Part shown: in pieces, positions 1 to 41,650 of the stretch | Numbering within the stretch: position 1 is the first letter of the stretch | How the letters are laid out: each line of letters begins with the position of its first letter | Source of the DNA: Sipunculus nudus | Taxonomy: Eukaryota > Annelida > Sipuncula > Golfingiida > Sipunculidae | Assembly (NCBI GenBank): GCA_026874595.1 | Contig: CM049309.1 | Span: 19,781,576 to 19,845,575 of the forward strand | Reading direction: 5' to 3' | Length of the DNA: 64,000 nt | Notes under the pieces: generated by a model | What the model saw: only the letters and a program-made list of their open reading frames with translations | Database searches by the model: none | Told to the model about the DNA's origin: nothing | Position numbers and translations under genes: made by a program

Positions 1-460
1 GCCTTTTCCCTTTAAAATGAATTGGTATCTGCCAAACTATTGCCCTGATACCGTTTGCTTACTCCGGTAAACGAGTTTTATAAACAGTGCACAGGGCGCG
101 ATCACAGGTGTAAACATAAATACAGCGTATGGGTCGTAGGCTACAACACGTGTCATTCTGGAGATTTTTTTTCTTCTTGGCCCAAAATGGAAATATATGT
201 TCCTGCTGGCTGAAACATCACGTGTTGCTGCTCAAAATCGGACCTCCGGTCACGCGGGATTGTTTTGGTAAACAAACACACGTGGACTGTGTTTATCAAC
301 ACGCAGAGAAATAACGAGGTGCTAAACCGCCGTATGCGAGGTACTGAACCTGTGTGCTGGGATGTTTTTGCTGGTAAACTTTTGTATAAAGCAAAACTGA
401 ACTATTAGTGTGGAAGAGGAGGCAAAGTATTACTCCTGATTATGTCCCTTTAAACAAAAA
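1..460 (+). repeat. Dispersed repeat, family Z, copy 1
   Basis: This segment aligns by eye over its whole length with 45,658-46,110 (same strand) and, as reverse complement, with about 62,690-63,150. Shared blocks include the CCGTTTGCTTA segment, the ACACGTGGACTGTGTTTATC segment and the GCAAAACTGAACT segment. Copies differ by perhaps a quarter of positions, so the family is old. No ORF or clear terminal repeat was found, and its class is unknown. The left boundary may lie outside the window. Confidence 0.6.
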
Positions 461-1077
461 AAAAATTAATACTGTTGGGATTCACTTTTCTTGGCCTATC
501 GTTTTTACATTGGCAGGTATACGTTTCGCGTACAAGAGATTTCGACGACATATGAATGTGTATACAAATAACGCATGTGTCTGTTCACATGCTTTAGACT
601 ATACCTCCAACTGAATACACTGAATAAACATCGTGTTACACGATGTTGCCTGAGCTTCAACTTATACAAAGCATCTTTCAAATAATTTCACGGTAGAATG
701 CTTCTTTATACGATCGTTATATCTGCGATATTTCCCAAGCAATGAAGCTGTCGGACCTATGTTGGTTATCGGAAAAAATAACTTCTCACTTAAAAATTCG
801 TACACCCTGTATATGCCTGGCGTCTCTTTCCAAAATATATTTTTGTGTGATTTCTGGAATAGAAATAACTTTTCTTTCTATTATGATATTTTGGTGGAGG
901 ATGTTCCTTGAGAATTCTAGCAGAAGTAATCTTTATATCTTATAAGTGAAACACAAGTTTCTGCAAAAACATTAGGATTATAAAATGCGTCGTTTGGTTC
1001 CTTTTAGCTCATTACAAAAATATGCATCAGATAGAGCCGTGGATTTTCCACGGGAGCATCTTGTTATTATTATTTTT
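461..1077. other. Non-coding DNA, no gene recognised
   Basis: AT-rich sequence with a short ATT microsatellite near 1,066-1,090. No exon resembling SLC23 exon 4 was found on the minus strand, although it would be expected about here from the right-hand copy. Confidence 0.5.
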
Positions 1078-1427
1078 ATTATTATTATTAACCTGCTTTG
1101 GAATAGTGGCGATTGGTTGAATAAACAACTAGGGCGGTTATAAGCACTAGCGGAGGCATGCGTTTGTGAGTGCTTTCCAATTAAAATCGTTTAAAATGCA
1201 TTTTTCGAATGTTTCATTATAGTTTGTTTGCAGAATGAATACTTGTTTCTCGTACATGTGCATAAAAATAATATAATGCAAGTTAAGTATTAAATGAATA
1301 CAAAAAGGTGTCTGCAATATAATGAAAAAGGTTACGGTTTACTTAAAAAAAAAACATGGAAACATCGGCTTTACTGATATTATTATTTTATACAAGTCAC
1401 CTACAATAAACTGATAAAAAAACTTAA

Positions 1428-1585
1428 CTGATGCCGAGTGTTGCTTGCATCATTGTTGCTATGCCGGCTGTGAATGTCAGAGTACAGAGAACTGTGGTTT
1501 TCCCGACAAAATCTTCTGACAGACACAGGGGGCCATCGATAATTGAAATGCATATTACCTGCATCATGAATAACGACAAGAACAC
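1428..1585 (-). CDS. SLC23-like left copy, exon 3
   Basis: Starts after a TTTTCAG acceptor with VFLSLFMMQV and reads through IDGPLCLSEDFVGKTTVLC to ATLGI, giving TM1 and TM2 of the family. The frame is open, unlike exon 3 of the right copy. The 3' end is problematic. The phase needed to join the family motif RLPITQG would cut at CAG|TTAAGT, which lacks GT. The nearby GT donor (CA|GTTAAG) is one base off frame. An in-frame TAA follows directly. Confidence 0.75.
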
Positions 1586-3704
1586 CTGAAAATAATAACA
1601 AATAAAATTGAAAAAAGTAAAAATTTTTTTTTTTGTTTTAAAAATAAAATATGAAGACATGTGGGCAAATTTTAACTAAATCTTATATAATTTTTAACAG
1701 AATGAATATACCGAGTGACATGAGATAAGAAAAAAATTCAAGAGAAAGGTACAAACAAAAACAAACAAACAATCGTTTGGAGATACTTATATACAGCACA
1801 ATGTGCATTTACCAATAAAAATCATAGTATTATCTGTGGCTCGGAATATAATACTTTAAAATATAAATGAAATAATAGTGAATTTAGAAGCATCTTCACA
1901 AAAACACATCCGATCGTATGGAAAAATTTTGTAAAGAGGTTAATGATGCATACACCGTGGGATTATGTTAATTTCGACCGATTTAAAACCAAACATTAGT
2001 GGCAAACAATAATGACACCTTTATTTTATGAAGGTGTCCAAACATATATTTACCATATACACAGTCTATATCAGATAAAGCGCTTCCGTCATGGCAAGTC
2101 CTTTAGTATAACTTGGTCTAATTACGATTAAAATTGACCACTAAGCCAGGTAGACAAACAGGAGGTGATCATTGGTGAGTATTCTCTAAAACTAAAATAT
2201 TATCACACAATATGACAGTAAAGCTAATAAGGGACCAAAGGTCTAATATGAGGTATTAAACATCATAACAAAAACCAAAATTTATATTTGCCAAACTGTT
2301 GGTTCTTCTGGAACTTGTGGCCAAGTGACTGGCGTCTGTCATCTTTTCGCATTCTTAATCTGATTGTTTAATTTTCAGAATATTTATGACAATAAACAAC
2401 CAATCAAGCTATAAACTGTAGTTGTTGGAGTATCTGCCCAGTGACCTTAACCTTCACACACATGGTGGTATGTTATAAAAATAGACTGTTTACTCAGATA
2501 TTGGTTTTATTGTATTACTTAATTATTCTGCAAAATAGGGTTTTAATTTTATTACAGTTAATTAGGCCTATATCCAATTTCTTTATTGCAGCAAACCTTT
2601 GGAATTAACCTGTCAGTTCATGAAAATATTGCCAAATTTCAATGGGCACCCCGTGGAACAGACTATAAAAGGTAATTATCTTATGTTGACATCACGAAAA
2701 AAGTCATTTAAACAATTCCAAAGAATTTACCTATTTGGAACCTTCCAGGGCCTTTACATAAGGGTCAGTCTCACGATGTTTATGTAGAGCAGCAGAGCGA
2801 ATCGAAATAACACGTCTGGGACGAGACCATAAACACTGATCAATGGCTGTTCTGTCATATTTTGGAATATTTGTCTCAAACAGATTCAGTGCAAGTTCTG
2901 ACATAATTTTTCACCGAGGCAGTCGGCGGAATAGCTCCTGCAACCTGTAGGTCAGAACTGTTTATACTGTCTCACATGTATAAAACATTATCCCAGAGAA
3001 ACATTCCATGGGTACTGGGATGGACAATTATCTATAATAAATTAAATTATATAATAATATTTTGATATTTCATTTAATATTCTATACATGCGAGACTGCG
3101 CTAAACTTTCTGGCCCAACAAAGCAGTTTCGCTGAAGAAGGCGCATTTTAAAATGATATGTATGCCCATTGGTACTTTTGCACTTTATAGGAAGCTAACT
3201 TTTATCAGTGGTTTTGTCAGCATCCGTGTTTACCTGTAAGCCCATGATAACTGACACTTGGAGAGGAGGTACATCCGCCACGGCATACCGAAGACTGAGA
3301 CCACCGTTCTTTCTGACGTCACCAGCGTTCTTTCTGACGTAACTACCGTCCTCACTGACTTTTTCAGCCTTCTCTACGTCACCGTCAGCGAGCAGAGTTG
3401 ATGGTTTCCCGTCATGCTAATCAAGCAGACATATTATACTGACCATTATAATTATATATGTATAAACTGTTTAAGCACTTTGATAAGTATCACGACTTTT
3501 TATTTTCTATCGCGCCGTGATTGACACACGGCGGGTAAAACTTTACATGATGCAAAACATTTTACTGGGCTGATTCTGTCCCACATGCCCCGTCTCATGG
3601 TCGAAGGTCATTTCTATTAGATCTGTTTTATTGTTCAACTCCCACTCATGATCGCTCACCATACGTCTCCCGGTATAAATTCCTATTTGGAAACTGTCAT
3701 GCAA

Positions 3705-3779
<75 letters not shown>

Positions 3780-4206
3780 GAATCAAAAGAAATCACAAAA
3801 TTTTAATGAGTTATTAGGCCAAGTTCATCCGTAGATGGGCCAATGAATTTGCAGAGCAGTGCATCAATAATAATTCGCTCTTTTGATGAAAAAGAGCAAA
3901 ATGGTTGATGATAGATATACTTCAGAAATATAGTGCTTCAGTTAAAATTGGTTTGTTGAAACCCGGACTTGTCAAAGAATTTTCACCATACAACAGATAA
4001 TTTGCCCTTGTGAAGAACGAGTCGAGAACGAGAAGAAACAGCACTACAATAGATGATGTCCCCCTTTTTGGCCTCGTGAATGAGCACACTTTTGGATTTA
4101 AACGTACATTACTTATATAAAATTGATAAACTTGAATATGCAAATAAATATAAACATATAGGCCTACCTCATTATAGATAATAGTCACTTCGTTTTCCAT
4201 TGCCAT
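1428..4206 (-). CDS. SLC23/NAT-family nucleobase-ascorbate transporter, left copy, 5' part (exons 1-3)
   Basis: Spliced 5' part of a membrane permease of the NAT/NCS2 (SLC23) family, whose members move ascorbate or nucleobases across membranes. Three coding exons join in frame: 4168-4206, 3234-3416 and 1428-1585. The protein starts MAMENEVTIIYNE, continues with a charged N-terminal tail, then the TM1 entry ending VSVIMGLQ, then TM1/TM2 with GPLCLS and TFTAGIATMMQATLGI. The last segment matches the family region just before the RLPIVQG motif. Exon 4 and beyond are not seen between 1,427 and the left edge, so the gene is either truncated near 1,078 or continues beyond the window after a long intron. 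The first in-frame ATG is at 4206; the upstream frame stays open but has only a TTG. It is divergent to, and paralogous with, the gene starting at 52,645. Substrate cannot be assigned. Confidence 0.75.
1586..3233 (-). other. Intron 2 of left SLC23-like copy
   Basis: 1.65 kb of AT-rich intron against 345 bp in the right copy. No coding sequence was recognised inside it. Confidence 0.6.
3234..3416 (-). CDS. SLC23-like left copy, exon 2
   Basis: 61 codons, phase 0 at both ends, with acceptor ATTAG and donor GTAAAC. It contains two near-repeats of VRKNxGDVRKN and ends in RYAVADVPPLQVSVIMGLQ. This corresponds to the conserved SLC23 entry into TM1, a DxPP motif followed by hydrophobic residues and GLQ. 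Confidence 0.8.
3417..4167 (-). other. Intron 1 of left SLC23-like copy
   Basis: 751 bp. The part next to exon 1 (about 3,930-4,140) aligns as reverse complement with about 52,720-52,980 in intron 1 of the right copy, including a shared block around TTCACCATACAACAGATAAT. This is direct evidence for an inverted duplication that included intron sequence. Confidence 0.65.
3704..3777. repeat. (AT)n microsatellite
   Basis: About 74 bp of nearly uninterrupted AT dinucleotides within intron 1 of the left SLC23-like gene. Confidence 0.95.
4168..4206 (-). CDS. SLC23-like left copy, coding exon 1
   Basis: Encodes MAMENEVTIIYNE and ends at a GTAGGC donor in phase 0. The right-hand paralogue has the same residues (AMENEVTMIYNQ) immediately before its donor. 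The right copy starts earlier at an ATG that here reads ATC, which is why the later ATG is chosen. Confidence 0.7.
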
Positions 4207-4560
4207 ATCGGCGAAGTCGATCGGATATATCAAACGGTTTCTGTAAGGGTTGTAAGGGGAAATACGTCACAGAGATAGATTAAACAGTTATGTATAATTC
4301 TCAGTGTCGCTTGTGTCGGTGTCGCTTGAGCCAGACAACATTACAGCTGGTACATCATGTTTTCCGTGTTTAATTTCACACATGTAAAATTGTCATACAT
4401 CATACCTCAAATAATTTTTTTTCGTTCGCATATCAAAGGCTGGATATTATTCTGTATTAGCGTGTGTAATCCTTTGGATCGAGAAACACACAAATTCATT
4501 TTCAAACGTGTTGCGTCTCCTACAAATTCTATCCGATTTCATTCAAAATTGGATCAGTGA
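4207..4560 (-). promoter_or_regulatory. Conserved 5' flank of left SLC23-like gene
   Basis: Its reverse complement aligns over about 330 bp with 52,300-52,644 upstream of the right copy. Shared blocks include GATGTACCAGCTGTAATGT versus GATGGACCAGCTGTAATGT, and GTTTAATCTRTCTCTGYGAC. It probably holds the 5'UTR and proximal promoter. No clear TATA box was identified. Confidence 0.45.
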
Positions 4561-4713
4561 TTACTCTCATGCATACCTCGGTTGGGATTGGTTTTGGAGT
4601 GATGTCTGAAAAATATTTCAGATGTGTTTTAGTTTTTGTGTTCGCCTGCAGATGTCTCTACATGTCGTGGTAGATTTTGGTCCTATTTTTTCGAATTGTT
4701 TTAGTTTTTAGCT

Positions 4714-5327
4714 CAGCTGACTGAAAGTCATCTTAGCTATAGCGATCACTCTTTGTCTGGCGTCCGTCTAGCTGTCCGTCTGTCTGTCTGTCCGTCCGTT
4801 AACAGGGCACAAATGATAACCGCTGGACCTGAAATCTTCTAACATGACATCCAGAGAGGTCCATGAAAAGTCTCCTTGGAAACCTTAAATTAGGTCTCTG
4901 TTACTCATATTCTCTTAACTATAGGGCTTATAAGCACCCCCCCTCAGAATAATTGAAAATTTGATACCGAAGGAGGGCACAGATCATAACCATTGGACCC
5001 AGAATCTTCTAACTTAACCTCCTGAGAGTTCCTCAAAAGTTCTCACCAGAAACCTAAAATTTGGTCACTGTGACCTTTATTCTTAGAGTTTAGGGTATAT
5101 TTGAGCACATAAGAAATAATGCAAAATACACACAAATTGCCAGATTCCTCAGGAAAGGCTGGTTGGATTGTCATCAAATTTGGTGTGCGTATGGGTCTTG
5201 ATGAACTTAAGCTAATATGCATGAACGATGATGCCAACTACATTATCTTATTTAGTTACCTGTGCAAGGACATATTGTCAACATCTCAGTCGGCTGAGCG
5301 TCATGACCCATTGGTCACTTGTTAACA
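4714..5327 (+). mobile_element. Dispersed element family S, short copy
   Basis: Begins AGCTCAGCTGACTGAAAGTC and ends near GGCTGAGCGTCATGACCCAT. It is collinear, as reverse complement, with 50,613-51,180 and with the ends of the long copy at 42,334-44,252. The two ends share an imperfect inverted CTCAGCTGACTG. No coding capacity was seen, so it is likely a non-autonomous DNA element. Confidence 0.6.
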
Positions 5328-7300
5328 TCTAGCAAGTCACCGAGATCCCGTGACCTATCGTCTGCTCCATGTTTGACGTCAGCTGCCCATCATCTTGAAT
5401 ACGGTATAGTCTATGAGGAGACGCACCGACATGCCTAAAATTAAATCAGCCCCAATGAAACACATACCTGCTCTTCGGACATTATAATTAGGTCAAAGCC
5501 ACGCACCATTTGACGTACAAGCTCATTACGACATATGGATACAGAAAACTCTGACTGGTTTAATTTCATGCACAGAATAACATGTGACAGCTGTTACTCA
5601 GATATCTGAACTCCGAAAGAATATATCACGCTGAATATAAAATTTCCATCAAATATATGATAAATCAATCTACTTCTAAATCTAGTAAGATATATTCATT
5701 TTTTTAAATTAATATATAACTTAGCACGAAAACGCGATAATTTTGCAATATCAAAACAATTTTTATGTTGTGACTTTTTAAGCTGCACATTCATGTAAGG
5801 CGGTTTACGTACAATTATATTCTCAAAGTGGCAATCTCGATTACATATGCAATTATGAAAGGGGACGGCTTTTGATTGAAATATACAACGTTGTGTGGAG
5901 GTAATACTGCAATGTACTGGCGGAGTGATCGAAATACAGGAACTAAGCCTGTAGGGATAATAATGTCATTGTCAGGTCCTGAACAATACTTCATGAATAT
6001 CCTTATCCTGTTTATACAAATTTACATTAACATATATGTATGGTACAACATATACCTATGCGGTTAGGCGCATTTACCACGCCCGTGACTAGTGTAGGCG
6101 GACGTGTACTTTAATAAATCGGGGTACTTCGACACGCCAGCCGTTTTTAGACCAAACAGCTGGGGTTAAATGTAGTAATACGCCGTCCTACATCTGGACC
6201 AACTAATCAGCCCTGAGCTATTATCTAAACATAATTCAGTAACTCACAAGTATTCGTATGATCAACAGTGTGGTTTTTAGGAGAAGGATCGATTGAGCTC
6301 TGTGCTTGTTTAGAATGAGGAACTATTCCTCTCGGAATGGAAAAGTTCTTTCCTAACAAGGTAGTGCTACGTTCAGGCCGAAGTTAAGTTTTTGGGGCAC
6401 AGCGGTTGGTAAATACGTCTCTACCTTTTTACTTTAATTTTTAAGGTAAAATGACAATTGCTGCCGATCCATGTTTAGGAGTCACATATGCGTGTTAAAT
6501 TCATATGTGATACCCTTCCTGAAGCGATAGCTTTATTTACTCGTTTTTAAGTTTCAATGTAAATTTGAACATAGGAAAGTAGTTGCCGCCCACTTCACTG
6601 GGTGGCGGCACTGAACTGCAGCTGAAAATAGTTATCTTAGGTTCAAGCAGATGACAGCATTTGCTAACTGATGTTTTTAGTTGAATTAGATATAGTTAAA
6701 TCAACTGCAACAATACCTTTGTTGTAATAGACGACCCCGTATCTAATAGGCCACTAGAAGGGAAGCCATCAGACAAAAGTCCTACACATTCCAATTCACC
6801 CGTTAACTCTACTTCGGGACGCTCACCCTGAGTGGATTTAGAGGCATCACCTACACGTTTTTAAGGCCTGCCAAAAAAGGTCTCTAAGTGCAACACAGTC
6901 CTTTAGTCCATGATTGTTATGTTCACACCTGTTGCATAAAGATTCAATCCCAGATTCTCCCGATCCTAAAGGATTAACTGGACCAGTATGACTTGGAAGG
7001 AGCGAGAGGATTTCCCAGCGGGCGAAATGGATAGTTGCTGGAATCTACTTAAGCCTGGATACCCAGATAGACGGCCTGATACCAGACATACTGATGACCA
7101 GTCAAATAGAGTTCGTAGTTTCCATGAGATCTTCACTATTGGCTATGCTGGTTTGACATAAGCGTCGTCTGTGCGACAGTATCGCCTTACCACTGAGGTC
7201 GGGGTTGTGATGAGGACAGTCGTCCGGCAGTTCCGCCTGGAGTAGACTATCACCCACAAGGACTACCATCCGCGGTTCACAATGGCAGTTTACAGACTGA
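5328..7300. other. Intergenic, nothing firmly recognised
   Basis: No ORF or exon with family resemblance was found on either strand. The right end may belong to the LTR-like segment described next. Confidence 0.4.
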
Positions 7301-7450
7301 TGGGCAGTGGGGTTGCAGGCTGCTTAATAAATGCAGGACTCTACCATTAAACACTACGGGATATACGAGGTATCCAACCCTGGTACTGAAACGTCCCCGA
7401 AAGATTCTACAGAGACAAATGGTGGCAGCGGTGGGATCCGGGGAGTTGGT
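7300..7450 (+). mobile_element. Possible 3' end of an LTR plus primer-binding-site-like sequence
   Basis: An AATAAA at about 7,326 lies some 80 bp before TTCTACA, which is followed closely by TGGTGGCAGCGGTGGGAT. A TGG-initial G-rich tract just after a CA-ending repeat is typical of the LTR/PBS junction of Gypsy-type retrotransposons. No gag frame follows, so at most a remnant is present. The LTR start could not be placed. Confidence 0.25.
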
Positions 7451-10105
7451 GTCGTGGCATTATGTCCCGCCCAGTTTATATGTGTGACCCCCGTGTTTAT
7501 TCCCACGTTCTGGGGAAAGAACGTCCTGGAACAAGGTTTATGTACTGCAACACAAAAGCGTTCCTACTTGCCTATGCTAAAGGAGCTTGCTTTATTGGCG
7601 AAGCGGCAGAACGTCTGACTTGTGTGTTACAGTTTACGGGTTCTAATCCACATTCACAGCGCTATTTCTATTTCACCCGTTACATAATTTTAAGTTAAAA
7701 TTAAAATTCTTGATATACCTATGGGATTATTCGGTCCTGACTAGATTATAGGCTTGAAAAAAACCCGAACACCGTGACAAGTGGTTTCTTTTCTTTCTTG
7801 AGAACGTTTCATCACGTTGAATGCTTCACGGTTTTATCGATTATTTACGGTACCGCCAGAGGGCGACATGTATGTGTGTATGTACACCTGAAACGTCCAA
7901 GATGGAACCATCTGGAGCTATTATTGTCCCCTACCGGTGACAAAGTCATAACATCTTATTAATTTAACAAAAATGGATTCCTGAATCTGTTTTAAGACAT
8001 GATGCAAGTGGCGTAGCTTCAGACTTGCTCAGTCGGTAGGCAGTAATTGTCGTTACACGGAAAAACCTTGGACATGTTCTGCCATCTGGCGGAAAATATT
8101 TATTAAGTTTTATGTTACACAGATATAGCATTCAACATATGTGAACAACAGTTTGGATGCTATGAAACCATATCCGGAAATTTGCCGGTACATGTTGTTT
8201 ATACGGTGTCTGAAAAGTAGCTGTTACGTGCGAGCATGTTCATAATTTGCGAATCATTGGCTATTCGACGCGATGGCCGGGTTGTAGAAATGGCAGATCG
8301 TGTTGTTCCACTTCACGATTAAGCATCTACCAACGAACAATAGCGATCTCGGAGTCTGATGAAGTCCGCTGACACGAGTGGACGAAACTGTCACAACAAC
8401 AAGAATGTGGCTGTTGTTTAAGTTGTTATTGATCTGTTTGTGAGTAAACACGGTCAGCGTGTGTCTGTTTATCGTAACAAGACTGCTGACCACAGGTCCG
8501 AACCTGCACATGCATGACAACTTTCAAAGAAAAAGAAGAAACATGATGTTTTGAAGTTTGAAAAAATCTTAATTTGTGAAGTTGCCCTGTATTTTTTCTT
8601 CACCTCAGAAATTTTCTTGTAATACAGTTTTGTTTCATCACAGGCGACTTTTTTTTTGCCAAACATCATCAACATAGGTATACAATACACAAACAACAGT
8701 ATCATTCACAGACACATTTATATATTTTTCAACATTTTTGTTTCCAAAAAGTTGCACTGTTTGCTACACAGAACTATGTGTCATGGTTGATATACTCCAT
8801 GATTGAGACACCGGTAAGCTGCAGAGCAAAGGCGGCCACTGAATGGCACTTGGTCCTCGGTAGGGAAAAAAATAAAACCGCCCGATTTCCCCTTTTAAAT
8901 TAAAGACATACTGTGCTGATCCAAATTACCTCCAAAATAATTGGAGTATAAAATACGTTTATACTTTTAAGTGTAAATTCCCAACCATGCAACAATTATG
9001 CACCGACTACCTCTCCACCTTGCGCAGGTAACATTAATCACAGGAACTTGTCCTGACAGCGCATGCGCACATTGAAATTATCTGTCCCAAAATTCAGGTT
9101 CAATAACAAGACTGCTACCTAGGAGCACCCATGTTACCACTTAATTTACCAAACCAAGAATCGAGATATCCTCTGAATTCTACAAGAACTACGGATTTGT
9201 TCAGAGGTAGTTTTCGCGCTACCAACTTTACCTACAATTCAACGTTTGAGACGGTGTTGATAAACTCATCAATAGTTACTTTTTGTTTTATCTTTCACAC
9301 TGACATACGTGATCGCTCCGTGGCATCACTATGGCATTTGATGGGCTTGTGGGAGAGGAAAACCTTACAGCCATTCCGTATCATAAGTACGGTTGTTTTC
9401 CAAAAGTACGTGGTCCGTATGCTTAGTACGTATCCACAAAGTTTATTTTCCGTAAGTATGAATGTGTTGTCCGTACTACATGTTGATAGGTGCACGACAG
9501 CTGAAGATTTTTTGCGAGCCATTTCATCATATTTTTTCAACAAAAGTTGGTTAAATAAATTAAAAGATATAAATAATTCAGAAAATGATCTTAAATAGTA
9601 ATATTTTATAAGCGGTGCTTGTAGTGTACTGATGTTTACGCTCCGAGCATTTGGAAACACTTTGTGTATTATAAAAATGTACAACACAATTCAACCAAAT
9701 GCCAATATGTCTGGTTTCCGAAAGACTGATGTCAGTAATGCAATTTATTATAGTTGAAAATAAGGATAGTTCATAATACGCGGCCTGACTAGTAACACCT
9801 TATGCTAAACCTGAAATTGACAAGGTGATTGGTATGCGTGGTGCTCATGCAAAAAGCTCTGCCGGTAGCGTGCGGATACGACCTACGCATGCGGACTACA
9901 CATATGGATAAATAGAAACGAAAAACTTTACAAAGCGATATTTGCAGACTACGCATGCGGACTGCGCACATATGGAAATCATAAAGATTCCAAATGCAGG
10001 GCAAGCAATATACGGAACGGGTGTTGCGAGGTTTCATATGTACCGGTCCTTGCGGTACGGCAGAATGTTATAGTTTCTGTATGTCGCGTCCGATATACCA
10101 TGCAT
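7451..10105. other. Intergenic, no gene recognised
   Basis: Contains a 155-codon open frame (9,131-9,598) and an overlapping antisense frame, neither resembling a known family. It lacks recognisable splice context or domain motifs and is not called as a gene. Confidence 0.4.
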
Positions 10106-10572
10106 GCATGCGGTAATGATATTAGACTCGAGCCCGGACTCGTGGCAACTTTTAAGGAGTTAAGGACTCCATAAAATCAGGCCAAGTCCGTCTCGGATGG
10201 AGTAGAAAAATAAACTCTGTCACTTTATATATAAAGATTGTGCACATGAAAGGACCACTTACAGAATATAACAAAAAAAAAAAAAGATAAATAAAGAAAA
10301 AAAAATATACACGAAATAAGTCTTAGCTCTGCATCAAGGGCATTCAACTAAAAGACACTTGTAAATAAGCATAAAATGTGCATGATTATCTCAAATTCCC
10401 TTTTAAATTAATTATTTGTACTGGACTTGGACTAGGTCTTGTATACTCGATTTCCAAATGACTCGTAGAAGCTGGACTTGGACTCTAACTTCAAGGACTC
10501 ACATTTGGACTCGGACTTGCACTGGCGATCGGACTTGTAGGCTGTGGACTAGACTACATCACTGGCATGCGG
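10106..10572. mobile_element. hAT-type MITE with 8-bp target-site duplication, copy 1
   Basis: The element spans 10,114-10,564 and is flanked by an exact 8-bp duplication GCATGCGG (10,106-10,113 and 10,565-10,572). The right end is ACATCACTG; the left end is a degenerate version (TAATGATATTA). Inside are GGACTTGGACT-type degenerate repeats and a TTAGCTCTGCATCA block shared with the copy at 53,103-53,935. The 8-bp duplication and CAGTGATGTAA-like ends indicate hAT mobilisation. Confidence 0.75.
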
Positions 10573-11004
10573 ATCGGCAAAAATCGTTACATGCAGCAAT
10601 TCGTTTGCCGCATACGCATTCCGCATGTCGGATCTGTGCAAATCAAATCTAACCTGTTCCTGGAGGAACGATCCCCACTCAAAATGAAGAAAAAAATTTA
10701 AAAAAAAATGGCGATTTTTGGGTTGATTTTAACTGCTTCATGATGCGAAATCGGGCTATTTATTCAGTATTAAGTTCTTACTGTTCTGTTTCCCATTTTT
10801 TAGATTGACCTCTGCGAAACCCCCCTCTCCCAATTCGCCCTTGGTGAAAGTGGGTCAAAAACTGGACCAAATGTCAGATCAAACATGCTAGGTCTATTCA
10901 AATACAACAACAGACCTTCCATGTCCCTGTGAGGAGGCTGTCTTAATGTAGGGTCGTTGTCACACCGTTTTCCAGTAGGGACCGCTTTAGTCTCAGGCCC
11001 ATTG

Positions 11005-11076
11005 GAGGGGGGGGGGGGGGGGGGGGCTGGGGGGGGGGGGGGAGTGGTGGGGGAGCGGTTGGGGGGGGGGGGGGGG
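11005..11076 (+). repeat. Poly-G-rich tract
   Basis: Long G runs interrupted by CT, A and T. It could form G-quadruplexes and is prone to length error in sequencing. Confidence 0.9.
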
Positions 11077-11188
11077 CTCCCTATTGTTTAATGTTCCCAA
11101 ACCAGAGTTTTCATTCACTTTTTAGGGCCGTATTACCAGCTCCGTTGGTCTATACGTGACTATACATTTGTGAATTTTCTTTGTTGAA

Positions 11189-11345
11189 GATCCTGGATCC
11201 GGATCATGTGCGGGAACCACCCAAAAATATGATTCTTCATTAGCTCATTACCGAAATTCTCTGAGGATTTCATGAGATTCCGTTCAAGAGTGCGTGAGTT
11301 ACGTCGCGAACAAAAAGACACACAAACACGTTAAACGTATACCCT
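11189..11345 (+). repeat. Dispersed repeat containing CCTGGATCCGGATCATGTG, copy 1
   Basis: Aligns in the same orientation with 34,848-35,030. Shared features are the CCTGGATCCGGATCATGTG block, a TCATTRGCTCATT block and TTTCATGAGRTTCCGTTCA. Class unknown. Confidence 0.6.
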
Positions 11346-11750
11346 CAAAATTTTTCCTAAACATTTGGTTACAACAGGGTTGGCCCTTTGTCTTTGTTGT
11401 CGTTAGCAAAATTTATCTACCTCAACTGAATCAGATTTGATTATCAAACAATTATTCTTCAGTGGTTCATCATCAAACTGACACAATTTACTGACACTTT
11501 ACGGCACCGCTGATCAACTGTGTGAATTAGCTGAAAGTGTGACAGACAAAAGTGTGGAGCAATACAAGATATGATATACACCGATGCAATGATATATACA
11601 TATTTGATGCAATATATAATGTATTTCATATCTGATATGATTTTGCCCTTCCCTAGGTGGAACACTCCCCGCATTATAACATAACATTGCACGGGTAGTC
11701 CACGTGTTGGCGTGGTCAATAGCACATCAGTGCACACAGACACGTGCATA

Positions 11751-11758
<8 letters not shown>

Positions 11759-11793
<35 letters not shown>
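11759..11793. repeat. (TA)n microsatellite
   Basis: Uninterrupted TA dinucleotides. Confidence 0.95.
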
Positions 11794-11796
<3 letters not shown>

Positions 11797-12029
11797 TTAT
11801 TATTCAAACGCATATACATGTATTTACATGATGAATAATTATTGAATATTTTAAAAGGTATGAATTAATAATAATAATATTGATATTATAAAATTGGAAT
11901 TAGTGTTAACATTTAATACATGCATTTTTCTAAAGTAAATGCCATAAAGGATAAGAATAGCTACTTTATCTTTCCAGCTCGATACCACATGAGTCTATTT
12001 ACAATACAACGTAGACATGATTTTATAAA

Positions 12030-12074
<45 letters not shown>

Positions 12075-12430
12075 TAATATTATATATTATACAAATACAT
12101 AAATATAAACAAAAAAACGAATAATAAATATTTTAATTGTGATAATATTATACCTTTCTGTACATAAAATTTTATACACATCCCAAGGTACGTACATATA
12201 TATATATATAAATGAATGTATACATGCATGAAAAATAAACAATATATATAATGTTATTATTGATTTAAAATTAATGAATAAATTTAATGGAATGTTTCAA
12301 TATAAAAATATATATATATATAAATAGCTATTATATTGATAAACACAAATATTTATCTATTAAACACACTATATATTATAAATAGTGTGTCGTTTGTGCT
12401 AACTGGTCGGTCGTAGGTGTGTACATATCA
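11794..12430. other. Very AT-rich stretch upstream of the protease gene
   Basis: Extremely AT-rich with a long (AT)n tract at 12,028-12,070 and shorter TA runs near 12,197 and 12,308. No gene seen. Confidence 0.7.
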
Positions 12431-12522
12431 TGTTGAGTGTAGGAGTGGCGACATGAGATAAGATAAACACTTGTAGATGAAGGGACGACTCAGACACGAC
12501 CATCGAGGCCGCCAGGGTCGGA

Positions 12523-41457
<28,935 letters not shown>

Positions 41458-41644
41458 TGACATCTAGCGGCTTTCTTGTGAATAATTTCTTGAGAGATTA
41501 CACATGGACCGAATACACAAAATGTGTACCATTTTTAACTTGTTTATACAGATGTAATGTAGCAAAGCGCAGTAGCGTGGTGTACGCACGTGACTCGTCG
41601 TACGCACGTGACCTGCACAGGTGACAGGGCTTCAGGTCGAAGAC

Positions 41645-41650
41645 AATAAA
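41645..41650 (+). terminator. Putative poly(A) signal for cassette B
   Basis: AATAAA about 190 bp after the exon 7B stop. Confidence 0.5.

Noticed and set aside
9131..9687. 155- and 130-codon overlapping frames on opposite strands
   Set aside because: No recognisable domain, no supporting splice or poly(A) context and no similarity to other features. Possible by chance in this length of sequence.
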